Positions 52,511 through 64,000 of a stretch of DNA of 64,000 nucleotides are shown piece by piece. Both the position numbers and the translations under genes were made by a program. Within the stretch, counting starts at the first letter, position 1; each line of letters begins with the position of its first letter. The DNA is from Gigantopelta aegis (taxonomy: Eukaryota > Mollusca > Gastropoda > Neomphalida > Peltospiridae), in contig NC_054707.1 in NCBI RefSeq assembly GCF_016097555.1, forward strand, positions 52,069,768 through 52,133,767, given 5' to 3'. The notes below the pieces were generated by a model that saw nothing but the letters and a program-made list of their open reading frames with translations, made no database searches and was not told where the DNA came from.

Positions 52511-55500
52511 TCGTTGGCTCAACCTCGCAAGGGTCAATCACATCGCAACGCTCTAACCAAAAAGGTCCCGAGTTTTTTGTTCAGTAAACCCTTATATTAA
52601 CTGATGGTGGGTCGAACACGTCCAGTGTGTACTATAAGCCTTCGCTCAAACTAACTTATCGGTCCTGTCTGTGTTATTAGCTATATTTCCCTCAAACTGG
52701 TGATCCATCAAATATCAAATGGAAAACCACCGAAAAGGACTATCAATTGCTGCGCTTGCGCAGTTGGTTATTACAATCTTCGGATTAATTATTTAGGCAG
52801 AACGAGCTATAGATGAATTGGAGAATTGCAACAATAACCATTCAATCCTTTCTGTACCATACCTGTCATGCTGTGTGTTAAGCGGCTATCGGTAATGATC
52901 TTTCAAGTACAGCTAGTGTTACGGTACCTGTTCGATGAACCGTGATACCAATAAACAATTAGTGCAAAAATTGGCCTCTGCATGAAGCGTTACTCTGAAC
53001 ACGTCTACAAGACCAGTTTTAAATGAAACAAGGGGTGAGTTACTCAGCTGTCATCACTTCAGCAACCACACATTTAATTAATACCGACAAGGGCTTCTGC
53101 ATCACAAAATCCGAGTAATTTGTAATAAATTCTTTCACGCTGATATTTTGCTATATAATACCTTGATGATCCATTGCAAAATCTGGGATTAGCAGAAACA
53201 CAGAATCCTAAATTTGCACCCTGAGTTATACATGGACACTAGACCCACTGTAAACTGGAATTCATTCTAAACCAGATATTTTTCAGGGTCTCTTTTTAAA
53301 AATCAGTACAGAACTTAACCTCTACACCGAATACCTCTGTATATAAAACTATAGCATTCTTCTTAGGGGTTGTTGTTTGTGGATACCAGTGATGAACCAC
53401 AGGGAACCTTAAGACTTTAAGAGGAAGTGCTCTCTCAGTCTTTAATTTGGTTTTTAATGAATAACTGTTATAGATATCGGTTAACGGATGGATTGAAGTG
53501 ATTCCAGACAGACTATGAAGAATCAGAAAAGCAGCTACATATATATTGCGTCTATCAGACACTTTATTAAATACAAAAACAAGAAGCTGTGGGGCCCTAA
53601 CAGGAAACATTTTGTTCAGTATCGTGTCACAAAATTCGCTACGCAAGTTTCAGAGATCACAGTACAATTTTAAAACATTAAACAGTAGTTGCTAATCAAT
53701 TTTCAATTGACTAGAAATATTACTAATCAAGATTATAAAAACAATATTCCCTGCCTAAATCAGCTATTGGTATAGAATTGAAGAAGAAAAAAAATCAAAA
53801 CGTTCTAAGGAATATTTTACCTTTGTGAGTTTGAATTTATTTAAATAATTTTACAATTATTTAAGGTTCCATTTATTAAGGCAGTATAATTAATTATATA
53901 TACATGTCATTAGCAATAAGGCTCTAGTTAATTTTAGCTTATTTTTTATTAGTATGCTTGTAGCTCTGAGTAGGCCTATGTATTGTGAGGTTGTACGTGA
54001 TTTATGTCAAATCATCTCATTTTTACACAGTCAAATCTGACCAGATATGGCCTCCTATATTTTAAAGAAGTAATATGTTACGAGGCAACATTTTTATTCT
54101 CCCAAATTGCCTAATATAGCATAAACGTAGCTGTATTAAGTAGCCACCTGTCGTAAAAGGCCACTTATTGACTGTTTAACATAGGTATTTTATATATTGA
54201 CAGCTGACAACCAGGACACTATTTCTCCATTTAACAAAAAAATTACGAATGTAGGGTCTGTTTGTTGGTTGTTGTTGTTTTTAAGGCATTTGTGGGGGAG
54301 AGAACATACATTTATCACGAGTGATGCAGAGATATATATAATTAGATATATAAATAAAATTGAGGGTTTTTTTTCATATGTTTACATATTAAAACTTGTT
54401 TTTTTTATTTTAAAACCATGACTTTGAATAGAGCTCTGGATGTACAGATACTGCCGAATGATTAGACACAGGTAGACTCTATTAAAATAAAATAAAAATA
54501 TATACATGTATAAACATGTATAATGTGTAAGTTAGAAATAATAAAGTTTTAATAGCCAACAAATATTTTACACTGCCAGATAATCTGGGTCAGCAGCTTT
54601 AAGTCTTGAAGGTTACGGTAACTGTATAATAAATTATAAACTATAGGCTATTTGGTTTAAATCTATTTTATCCTGTTATTCCTAATTTTGCTTTCACATA
54701 AGTGCTGCAAAGCATTTACAAAATACCTGTGCTAAGTATTCCGAATTTTATCCCAAATCAAGGACACCTTGTTTGTGACAACTGTTTAATGTTTTCAATG
54801 TGTACACTACATCACTTTTCAAGAGAAAAATCGTACAAACTATATCACTATTTAAGAAAGTTACCTCTTGATCGTTTTTCCTTTTGACCTAAAAGCTATT
54901 TTAAGGCAGGATTTTTCATACTATTTATATAATTGAAATGGCCTTTATTGGAAATGAAAATGCATGTAATGAGTCATCTCCGGATATTTGACTACATCTT
55001 GGCAAAATATGTTTTTGGTCTGGTTTTAATGTGGACTGGATAGATTGAATTCCATGGTGCATATAAGATATACAATACATTCAGAGATGAATAAAGGTTA
55101 CAAATTTATTTAATGTTAAAATCCGGAAATTTTAATGTGGATGGTCTGTTACTGAAATTGGTCCTAGGGTTAGGGTTGCACAATGGCCTACAGTGGCCAT
55201 TCAGAATGTATGCAGAGCATCACCTGAAACCACATTGTAAGTTCTGAATGAAGAATGTAAAATATGTTGAACAAACAATGAAACACTATACACTGCTAAA
55301 AATCTGAAATTCAGATAACATTCATTGTTTAAAAAAAAGAGAAAAAAAAAGAGTAAAAGATTTTCAGTTGTTTTTCTGATTCTAGTCATTAATTTTATGT
55401 GACCTACATAGTTTGAGACTGATAAATATTTATTAGCAAGGGGACATAACTCTCATTTTCTAGAAACCTGTGCGTATACAATTTCTAGAGACTTGTGCAT

Positions 55501-57540
55501 ATATACTTTATTTCTTTTTAGTTTGTTACTTTGTTAAAATTTGTTTATTTTTTGTTACTTTGATATTGCTGTATTTTTATACTGTGACATATGTACATTT
55601 TTTTAATACTAACTCAGATAGTTTTGTTTTTTATCGGCAAACATTTTATACGTAGTCATTTACAGATGTCATTTATTTTTTATCATGATTTTGTTTTGGA
55701 ATCGGTGGCAAATAAAGTTAAGAAACATTTATATGAATTGACTTGATATTAACTGTTAAAAAGACCATTTTCCAGTCATTAGTTTTCATTCTTCATCTTT
55801 GTCTTAGCTGATAACAAACAGCTGAACTTATGTCATAACTTGATAATCCAACATTTTTGTCATCCATGGACATTTTCTCTTTTCAACTTCTTAAGTTCCA
55901 CAGGACTTAATGCTAGTGGTGACTGATAAAGAGAAACTACTTAATTTTATTACTTTTGGGACTATTGTGCAATTACAGGTCATCATCATCGTTTCAGATT
56001 GGTTAAAACATTATTTTTAAAACAAAACATGTATATGAACTGCTAAATAGATTAAATAAAAATAAAAGAAACTTAGCTTTTTTTCTATTTCCAAATAATG
56101 AGTCTTTCAACAATTCAATATCCTAGGTGAAATCCATATCAAAATGTATATAAATATGTTGAATTTTGTTTTTCCAGAAGGTTTTAAATGTAAACAAATT
56201 AGAATATCTAACATATCAGGAGCTACATGTAAGCTCCAAAACTCAATGGGACAACACACAATACGAGTGTTTCAAACAAGAATAGCTGATTGCAGGGCAA
56301 CCAATGAAATCATGTTTGACTTCGTACAAGACACTCATTTCATGTGGTGTTGCCTTCAGACAGTTGGAGTACCCAACAGTTTCATGTTAAACACACCTAG
56401 ACAAACATTTACCATAACTAAATCTTAAATATTCAGACACTCAAAACCTCAAACTACAGGAAAATCTGACATCATACCCATGTGCAATATGTCTGAACTA
56501 TGATATCAAAGTTTACTATTTGTAGTGAAGAGTGAGTAAATGTAGTGTGTTGGTGTTAGAGCAGACTGATTCACATGGGGGAAAAGTACTTATTTCACTA
56601 GAATTATAAAGCTCTTGGACCTCCGAATTGTTTGTAAGCCATTATGTTTTTATTACTGAATGACTAGGTAAGTTATTGTTACATATTTATGTATTTGGAT
56701 GCTACAAGGGTTGTTTTTGAGGATTTTATATCTTAATTGCTTAATACTGTGATTATATTAACTATGAGTTACTTTGTTATAAAGCTATAAAATTTGACTC
56801 CCATGGATTCTTTTCTCTCTTTTTTTTATCTCAATATTTATTTATTTTTTTTATTTATTTTTTTATTAGTGTATGTTAATTTGGTTCAGTCTAAAATTTG
56901 TATACAAAACAATCTTCCTACAAATATGTCTTTTGGTTAATAATTTGTTAGATATGTCAGATTTTTTTTTTTTAAAGGTTTTTTTTATAATTTAGCATCT
57001 CTAAGTTCAAGCAATTCTATTGTAAATATCAGCATGTGTATATACAGGTATAAATATTTGGTTAAAGCTTAAATAGAAAAAATACCAAATATTTATGTAT
57101 ATGCTCAAATACATTGTAATGATGTCTTCAAAATTCAGTTTAATTTTTTTAACCTTTCACTGGTTCATTATTTTACATGGCTGATCAGTTGTGATGTGTT
57201 TTTACTGAGAATGTTATAGAAATATACAAATAGATATCTAGGTCATTCTGTAAATCAGCCATTGTTTTATATCATAATATATTCATATATTATTTACTGC
57301 CATTAATATTTTATTTTGATTTTTTCAATCTCATTATCATATTACGTTATCTGTGTCATTAAATCATTGCTGTCAACCAATCACAGTTGTTTGTTTTATT
57401 TTCCTCTTTTTAAAGGCAGCATCACACACAAGTTGACCTATTACAAATAGAGATGCACAGATTACCTGGCCTGAAACATATACTGTGTGAACATGAATTC
57501 TTTATAGTAAGGGTTTTGGTCAAACAACCTTTTACTGTGC
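52505..57540. other. AT-rich 3' flank with no recognised gene
   Basis: CAGTAGAATCTCGTTGGCTC at 52501 looks like a pogo-style TIR but no partner end was found. A 25-bp sequence (GAAGAATCGGAAAAGCAGCT) recurs at 52452 and 53517. Open frames at 53296-53646 (-) and 56144-56428 (+) have no domain or splice support. Confidence 0.35.
55711..55716 (+). terminator. Candidate distal polyadenylation signal
   Basis: AATAAA within CAAATAAAGTTAAG in a T-rich setting. One of several candidates; low certainty. Confidence 0.2.
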
Positions 57541-58024
57541 AATATTAGGTTGTTCATATATATATATATGAAGGCCTTGTGGAAAATGTAGATGAGGGTC
57601 TGCTAAGTTCATATTTGAATCCCCCCCCCCCCCCACCCCAGTGTCCAGACCATCCTACACCCATGAGAACATCGAATACCTTTTATTTTGGGGGTGGGAT
57701 AGGGTGGTGGTTGGAATGGTAAATAATGTTGGTCATCTGAATCAGAATGTTCTTCCACTGAGCAACATGTTGGTCTCAAGTATCAAGTGAAAGTTGTCAT
57801 ATATGTGTCTTTTCTAAATCGTCTGTGAACTTCAGACCACACACACATCTATTGCCTTTTCTTTCTCACCTTCAAGTCTTTTTCCCCCATTTTCTTGCCA
57901 TACAACTCCACATGCCGGACCTGGCTTAAGTTCAGCCAGCCATTTTTCACTAAACTATTTTTACTGGTTCTAGTAGTGGTAATTTGGTTTACTATGTGGT
58001 GTAAAAACCAGCTTAGCAAATGTT
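57541..58024. other. Unclassified intergenic
   Basis: A C-run at 57620-57635 and AT-rich DNA; nothing else seen. Confidence 0.3.
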
Positions 58025-58455
58025 GGTGACAAGCGGTTGACTAGTTTATCAAATGTTAAGACCTGTTGACTAGTTTAGCATATGTTAGCAAAAAGTGTTT
58101 ATTTTAGCATTTGTTAGCAACAAGCAGTTGACTAATTTGGCAAATGTTTGCGACAACTGCTTGACTAGTTTAGCAAATGTTTGCGACAAGCAGTTGACTA
58201 GTTTAGCACTTGTTAGCGACAAGTAGTTGACTAGTTCAGCAAATGTTTGCAACAAGTGCTTGACTAGTTTAGCAAATGTTAGCAACAAGTGCTTGACTAG
58301 TTCAGCAAATGTTTGCAACAAGTGCTTGACTAGTTTAGCAAATGTTAGCAACAAGTGCTTGACTAGTTTAGCAAATGTTTGCAACAAGTGCTTGACTAGT
58401 TTAGCAAATGTTTGTGACAAGCGGTTGACTAGTTTAGCAAATGTTTACGACAAAC
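58025..58455. repeat. About 33-bp minisatellite x 13
   Basis: TTGACTAGTTTAGCAAATGT, TTGCGACAAGCGG units. The two overlapping frames (111 aa on -, 103 aa on +) are repeat artefacts. Confidence 0.95.
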
Positions 58456-58604
58456 TGTTGATTAACTTAACTGTTCTCACCACCTGCAACAGATACCGGT
58501 CTCTTGTGGATGTGCTTAGAATGTCCCACAAATATTGAAGATTATTGTAAATAAAAGAAACTGAAATCCAAATATAATAATGTGTAGATTTACTTTATTG
58601 AAAG

Positions 58605-58871
58605 AAAGAAAGAAAGAAATGTTTTATTTAACGACGCACTCAACACATTTTATTTACGGTTATATGGCGTCAGACATATGGTTAAGGACCACACAGATTT
58701 TGAGAGGAAACCCGCTGTCGCCACTACATGGGCTACTCTTTCCAATTAGCAGCAGGGGATCTTTTATTTGCGCTTTCCACAGGCAGGATAGCACAAACCA
58801 TGGCCTTTGTTGAACCAGTTATGGATAACTGGTCGGTGCAAGTGGTTTACACCTACCCATTGAGCCTTGCG
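58605..58871 (-). mobile_element. SINE family B, head-truncated
   Basis: AAATGTTTTATTTAACGACG to ACACCTACCCATTGAGCCTT; one of the least diverged copies. Confidence 0.92.
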
Positions 58872-59650
58872 GTACTTTATTGATGACAACCAAGGATGAT
58901 TGAAATCAAATATTTGCTATGCTAATCAGTTATTCAAACCTATTGAGTATATTTAAGAATTAAAGGAAGGATATGTTTGAAAAGCATTTTGTTGCTTATA
59001 ATGAATGTTTGTTTATCGGCAAAAGTCTAGTTTTGTATAATCCATTTATCATATTATGGCAACCCATGGTCCATCTGTACGTAAACATTTTGTTTCTGGA
59101 GAATATCTCTAATATCAATTCATACAAGATTATCAAACCTTTGATGCAAATACAGCTTGGGTTGGAGGCGTGTCAGATACCATAACTAGGTCACTTTGAC
59201 CTACTTTTTACACATTAAAGGAAATCCTTGTCCTGGCCATAGTTTCCTCATCAACTAATATAGGATCATCAAACCTTGCATGCAAGTACAACTTGGGATG
59301 GTGTATCATGTACTTCACCGGTACTCTTGTTCATTTCTGCAGTAATATTTAAAACAATTTACAAAGTTGTTACGGGTTAGATAAAATGAAATAGGTCGTC
59401 TTCCATATTTGTTGTATAAAGGTTTATGAACATTTCCATTCTCAACAGCCTGCAAAATATGGTCTTTAAAGCAATTGTATTGAAACAAAATTTAAAACAA
59501 AATAACTCATTATTTAAAATAGTGTTTATTTCTTGCAATGGTGGATTTGAAAACAAACCATTCAAATTGGTGTATATAAAACCTTAAATCTGATTGTACA
59601 CAGAGAAAATATCATGTGACCTTTGGGTTGTTCAAGTAAATATTGCAAAA

Positions 59651-59681
<31 letters not shown>

Positions 59682-59697
59682 TTCTTTGTCTCTTTTG

Positions 59698-59730
<33 letters not shown>

Positions 59731-59795
59731 ATTTAACAACAAAATAAACAAGCATTTTGAGAGTACTGCTAAAGCAATACACGTCCCCTACTTGA
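58872..59795. other. Intergenic with microsatellites
   Basis: (TCTG)n at 59653-59682 and (CT)n at 59698-59726; the remainder is AT-rich without a gene. Confidence 0.5.
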
Positions 59796-59799
59796 GTCA

Positions 59800-60410
59800 G
59801 CAATTTTTCATATTTCTAAATTCTAGGGCCAAACATCTGTGAAAAGTGGGTAAATCACCATGAAAGTTAAACTTGATCAGTAACAGTACATGATAAAGCT
59901 ATATATAAAATTTCACCTCAATATTTTCTGAGGTTTTTTTTTTTTTCACATCTCCTAAGTTCAAGGGCCATAATTCTGTCAAAAATGGGTAAATTGCCAT
60001 GAAAGTTAAACGTCATCTGTAACAGTAGCCTACATGATAAAGCTATATACAAAATTTCAGTTCAATATCTCAAGGCCTTCTAAAAAAGAAGTCCGGAAAA
60101 ACTATTTTGACACTGCTTAAGTTCAAGGGCCATAACTCCATAAAAAAAAAGAAGGTAAATCACCACAAAAGTCAAACTTGATCTGTAACGGTACATAATA
60201 AAGCTATACACAAAATGTCAGGTTAATATCTCAAGGCCTTGTGGAAAACAAATTTTCCTATCTCTGTCTGCAAAGTCCGTCCATCCGGACAGACAGACAG
60301 ATGGAGAGACAGAGACAAACATACATACATACATACATACAGACAGATAGAAGGATGGAGATGAAACCTATAGTCCCCTCTGGTTTGACCAGTAGGGAAC
60401 TAATAACACA
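59800..60410. mobile_element. Unclassified interspersed repeat with three internal units
   Basis: Three units of about 120-140 bp (GGGTAAATTGCCATGAAAGT, AACAGTACATGATAAAGCTA, TCAATATCTCAAGGCCTT), then ACAGACAGACAGATGGAGAG and the end CTATAGTCCCCTCTGGTTTG ACCAGTAGGG. Same family as 32845-33325, reverse orientation. Confidence 0.7.
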
Positions 60411-60650
60411 CATGTATGTAATTACCATGAAGATTAAAAGGATCTATCATGAGTGTGTGTTGGAGCATGGAAAATCTCAGCCCGAGAAATACAAATGTTT
60501 GTCTGAAAAGAGCTTTTGTGAGTTTAAACAAAATATTTGTATTTTGAGAACAGATTTTCCTGTCTCCAACACGAGTATTGGATTATTTTTCCCTCATACC
60601 TAACTACTTATATTTGTTAAATTTTAAAATATATATACTGAAATACTGCA
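60411..60650. other. Unclassified intergenic
   Basis: Part of a 120-aa open frame (60241-60603) that begins in the repeat; no domain recognised. Confidence 0.3.
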
Positions 60651-60651
60651 C

Positions 60652-60776
60652 CAATGACATCACTGAAACCACAGAATCAATTATATCACTGAAACCACAG
60701 AATCAATTACATCACTGAAACCACAGAATCAATTACATCACTGAAACCACAGGATGAATTACATCACTGAAACCAC
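60652..60776. repeat. 26-bp tandem repeat x 5
   Basis: CATCACTGAAACCACAGAAT CAATTA units. Confidence 0.93.
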
Positions 60777-61714
60777 AAACAGTGCTGCATATGAATACAT
60801 AGCCCGATGACATCATTCAAACAAACTGCCGTTATTTCGCGGATTCACACAAAAAAAATCATTGTCCTTGTCAACAAAATATAAAACAGAGATACTATAA
60901 ATACTGTAAATAAATAAACAATAAAACATCAACAGATAACTAAGATAATTGATCATCTTACATCAGCTCTTCCATTCTCAACATAATATAAAATAAAATA
61001 TTGACTGTTAAAAAGAATGACAGTGACAATATAAACACACATATATGAAAGTCAACTTTCATTACGTATCACAAGTTGGTTGTACAATTTAATATGTATC
61101 ACACTGAACAAACCCTGAGTCAAATATATCACAAGAGGCCATTTTTTAAAGGAAGAGTGCCAAAGATCTACCAAATATTATATTATGGGTTGGTTTAACA
61201 TTTAATTTGCAACCATTTTTCTGTTATATTAAAGAATAATTTTTAAAAATTTAATTTTATTTCGTAAAATTTAAAGGCATGTGCATCCTACCAGTTCCTA
61301 CAGACCTTTTGAGACAGCTTCAAGATTTAATACTAGATGGCCTTTATAGTCAATTTGTCTTCTTGAAGTCCAACCTGCTCAGTTGGTCACCTCTATTAAG
61401 CAGCCACCTGTTTTAAGAGTCCACCATATATTTTTTCTAAAACAATCTAATATAATACAGTAGTAAATAGACTTATAGTCAGTTTTTCTAAATACATCCT
61501 TTAGTTTGTGCGTTTTCAGGTATATTGAACATCTGAGAAAAATAAATAAAATAAAACTGATAAAAATAATATTAAAAAATGACAAAAATGCATCCAAAAA
61601 TGTTTGATATTGCAAAATATTACTGTAAGATATCAATATATGGAATAATAAATACAAAATTTAACATGAACGACTTCAAAAAATATTTACAAAATGACAA
61701 TAAACAGACTATTG
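60777..61714. other. AT-rich intergenic
   Basis: A CTCTATTAAGCAGCCACCTG stretch near 61392 resembles ATTAAGTAGCCACCTGTCG near 54134, probably old transposon ends. No gene seen. Confidence 0.35.
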
Positions 61715-61925
61715 TTTATCACAAAATGCATAACTTGAAGGACAAATAAAATATTTACATAATAAATAAAATTTATCATATATCACAGAATGCATCATGT
61801 GATGTACAAATAAAAAACATAAATAAATAAAATTTATAATTAATCACAGAAAGCATGACGTGATGTACAAATAAAAACCATAGAATAAATAAACATTTAT
61901 CATCTATCACAGAATGCATGAACAG
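61715..61925. repeat. About 62-bp AT-rich tandem repeat x 3.5
   Basis: TCACAGAATGCATCATGTGA TGTACAAATAAA units. Confidence 0.85.
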
Positions 61926-62840
61926 GAATGTAAAACAACTGCACATTATATCCTTAAAACAGTTCTTTGCAATATGTTATAACCTTGTCACATAGAATAT
62001 ATATACACCAAAACAAAATGGTGCTTGTTCAAATAATATATTTCAATATTAAATATCTTGTTATTATTAAAGTTATTTATAATTATTATATTTTATTATC
62101 ATTTATTTACATTCTAGGGTTAAAAGTCAATATTCCTTTGCTGATCATAACTCCAGGTGAAAGTAGTTCTGAATTAAAAAAAGCTATATTTTTATCAGTG
62201 ACTGAAAATATAAAACTTTACCAAGTTATCATCTCTTGCCAATATATATAGCTATTGCAGGATTTTACATGAACACACAACGATGACAAACTCTTTATTT
62301 GATAATTTCTATCAAAAATAAACTTCACTATCATATATTTGCCATGTTTGATTCACATGCTAAATAAAAATTTTAACACTACAAATTAACTAAGATAACT
62401 TTTATAATTACAAAATATCAATCTGAAACTGTGGTCTGATAACAATATCCTGCAACTGTCTTCTTCTCTGGGCTATTCATACCAAATACGAACAATATCA
62501 AAATATATGAATACATTTGTTTTCTCCCATTTTACTTGGGTTTAAAAAAAAAAAAATATGACAAAGGATATCAGTTTTATCCTTTTCAGGGCAAATAATG
62601 AGTGTATGAACATGACAACAGAGTTAGCTCCTCTTGTTGTCAAGTGTAACCATGTGAGACGGCTTTCTCACATGAACTAGTTTTTTCTTGCATATATAGG
62701 GGTGAAAGAAAGGGTTAACCATGCACTTCAACCAAACTCCCAACTTTTCAAAAACATTTTGCATGACCTTTATTAAGAATATTCAAGACTTACATTGCAA
62801 TCAACGTAACCTATTATACAAACCACAAAATTTTTCTAGA
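61926..62840. other. AT-rich intergenic
   Basis: No gene or repeat family recognised. Confidence 0.35.
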
Positions 62841-63262
62841 TTACCAATATATTGCGCTTATGTTTTTTTACATGTGTTAGTACATTTTATAAATTAAAAA
62901 AATTGATAACTGGTATTCTCAATATATCGTGGACGTATCGCAGTTCAGGTTCCTGTATCACAACATATCGCAATATACCGTGGTACGTATCACAGCTCAG
63001 GTTCCTGTATCACAACATATCGCAATATACCGTGGTACGTATCACAGCTCAGGTTCCTGTATCACAACATATGACAATATATCGTGGTACGTATCACAGC
63101 TCAGGTTCCTGTATCACAACATATGACAATATATCGTGGTACGTATCATAGCTCAGGTTCCTGTATCACAACATATCGCAATATACCGTGGTACGTATCA
63201 CAGCTCAGGTTCCTGTATCACAACATATCGCAATATGAACATTTTAGCAATACTCATCACTA
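62840..63262. mobile_element. ATATCGCAATA-type interspersed repeat containing a 52-bp array
   Basis: ACCAATATATTGCGCTTATG at the left, CGCAATATGAACATTTTAGC AATACTCATCACTA at the right, as in 36330-36690. Between them lies a 52-bp tandem array. Confidence 0.7.
62939..63232. repeat. 52-bp tandem repeat x 5.6
   Basis: CACAGCTCAGGTTCCTGTAT, CACAACATATCGCAATATAC, CGTGGTACGTAT units. Frames across it are repeat artefacts. Confidence 0.96.
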
Positions 63263-63284
63263 TTAACATTACAATGTTGTTTGC

Positions 63285-63290
63285 TTTATT
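63285..63290 (-). terminator. Candidate polyadenylation signal of the TPR-like gene
   Basis: AATAAA on the - strand about 150 nt after the stop codon at 63443. No cleavage-site evidence is available. Confidence 0.4.
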
Positions 63291-63368
63291 TTTAATGTAA
63301 ATTAGAAATTGCAGATATCTTCTTATGACATTTTAGATTGGGAAAATGTTGTTGGGTATTTTGATCGG

Positions 63369-63493
63369 CACCTGCCTGATCTAAGCAATAGTGACAGCAT
63401 CCTTGGGCTGTAGTTTGGCGAACTGGTTGCCACCTGCCTGATCTAAGCAATAGCGACGGATTCCTTGGGCTGTAGTTTGGCGAGCTGGTTGGC
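63369..63493 (-). repeat. 62-bp tandem duplication spanning the TPR gene stop codon
   Basis: 63369-63430 and 63431-63493 are near-identical (a few substitutions, period 62). The inner copy holds the end of the coding frame and the TAG; the outer copy lies in the 3'UTR and carries a decayed version of the same end. Confidence 0.8.
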
Positions 63494-63685
63494 CTCTGGG
63501 TTGCGATTGAGGTTCTGCAGGATGATGATGACATCTTCCCGCGACCGCACAGTGTTGGGGTGGTTCTTGCCCTGCACCTCCTCCAGAAGCTCAAGCTCCA
63601 CTTTATACAGGTCCAGGGTCTTGTTGAGGTAGTCTGTGTTGTGAGACTGGTTACTCCACTGGTTCCAGTACAGCTGGCCATACAG
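63443..63685 (-). CDS. Last coding exon of a TPR-like protein (partial gene)
   Basis: On the - strand an acceptor TTTCTCTCAG (AG at 63687-63686) opens an 81-codon frame without interruption to TAG at 63445-63443. It encodes an 80-residue C-terminus (LYGQLYWNQWSNQS at the start, LDLYKVELELLEEVQGKNHP then NTVRSREDVIIILQNLNRNP). The pattern E-x-L-G/Q-G-K-N-H-P-N-T-x-x-x-x-x-D is that of kinesin-light-chain-like TPR repeats, which mediate protein-protein contacts; I cannot name the protein. Local GC content is much higher than in the flanks, and an AATAAA follows about 150 nt downstream. The upstream exons lie beyond the window's right edge. The gene is convergent with POU6F. A competing 141-aa frame over the same interval is a shadow. 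Confidence 0.72.
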   Translation of the reverse strand: MYGQLYWNQWSNQSHNTDYLNKTLDLYKVELELLEEVQGKNHPNTVRSREDVIIILQNLNRNPEANQLAKLQPKESVAIA

Positions 63686-63838
63686 CTGAGAGAAAAAACA
63701 AACAAAATGTAATGCAATGGTTTACGTTTACTGTATATACATGTATCACATGTTTAAGGGTGGAGTTTAATAAAAGTTTCAGGCCCCATTTCCAATTTTT
63801 AATATTTAACAGTTACTCCCTTCAGTTGTTCATATTTA

Positions 63839-63866
63839 CTCATTCATTCATTCATTCATTCATACA
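63839..63866. repeat. (CATT)n microsatellite
   Basis: Seven CATT units. Confidence 0.95.
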
Positions 63867-64000
63867 CACTCATTAGGGTCTCCACAAGTATTGGAGTACT
63901 TGGGCATCGACCGAATCTAGTAAGACTCCAAGTCCATTCACATAATATTTGTACCTACATTTTGCCATATATGTTTGCCGCCAGTTTATAAAGCTATGAG

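Larger units (their letters stand above)
48958..55720 (+). other. POU6F: 3'UTR and 3' flank of POU6F, extent unknown
   Basis: After the TGA there is no further splice-compatible frame. AATAAA hexamers occur at 51249-51254 and 55711-55716, but nothing in the sequence decides which is used. The stretch contains a 33-bp repeat (49613-49925), a small TIR element (50450-50604), a TTAAAG-type inverted-repeat element (51308-51672) and (CA)n/(TG)n tracts near 52070 and 52430. The rest is AT-rich with no recognisable gene. Confidence 0.4.

Noticed and set aside
56144..56428. 94-aa plus frame as a small gene
   Set aside because: AT-rich composition, no recognised domain, no polyadenylation or splice context; could be chance. 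Left unannotated.
58085..58538. Overlapping 111-aa and 103-aa repeat proteins
   Set aside because: 33-bp minisatellite whose unit length is a multiple of three, so several frames stay open on both strands.
63292..63717. 141-aa minus frame as the real gene product
   Set aside because: The alternative frame from the acceptor at 63686 gives a coherent TPR-like C-terminus with a proper stop, whereas the long frame reads Ser/Thr/Arg-rich nonsense through the intron.

Overview
This window is AT-rich, repeat-dense animal nuclear DNA, most likely from a mollusc. The evidence is split genes with GT-AG introns and long non-coding stretches, plus several tRNA-headed SINE families and TIR elements of a kind I associate with mollusc genomes (species is inference). 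No bacterial, viral or CRISPR content was seen, and no bacterial-style operon.

The central gene is a class VI POU-homeodomain transcription factor (POU6F; Drosophila pdm3 belongs to the same class) on the + strand. I could chain eleven coding exons from the ATG at 19098 to the TGA at 48955-48957. All ten junctions are GT-AG and keep phase (0,1,1,1,0,0,1,1,2,1), giving 588 residues. Exons 1-8 encode a low-complexity Ala/Gln/Ser/Thr-rich region. Exons 9-10 encode the POU-specific domain, and exons 10-11 the linker and homeodomain. A 5'UTR segment with its own acceptor (19039-19097) precedes the ATG, so the promoter lies further upstream and was not located. At the right edge a second gene lies convergently on the - strand. 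Only its last coding exon is visible (63443-63685), encoding the C-terminus of a TPR-like protein.

Region by region: 1-2030 holds two minisatellites. 4.2-8.5 kb is a SINE cluster with a TA-flanked 1.1-kb DNA transposon inside a SINE. 9.2-10.1 kb is a dead Tc1 transposase. 13.2-14.0 kb is a tandem repeat plus (CT)n. 15045-16552 is an apparently intact Tc1-like DD34E transposon. 16.5-19.0 kb is a possible upstream regulatory region. Intron 1 (19.2-33.3 kb) carries many SINEs, a 53-bp and a large 44-bp minisatellite, and palindromic elements. The later introns carry smaller minisatellites and small TIR elements with visible target duplications. 49-57.5 kb is the 3' flank or 3'UTR. 57.5-63.3 kb is intergenic with more tandem repeats.

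The points most worth a second look are: a triplicated splice acceptor before exon 3 whose upstream copies would each add an immediate stop; hybrid SINEs joining the head of one family to the tail of another; a SINE nested in a SINE with a 14-bp target duplication; a DNA transposon with two near-identical terminal repeats side by side at one end; and an octamer/homeobox-type site upstream of the POU gene.
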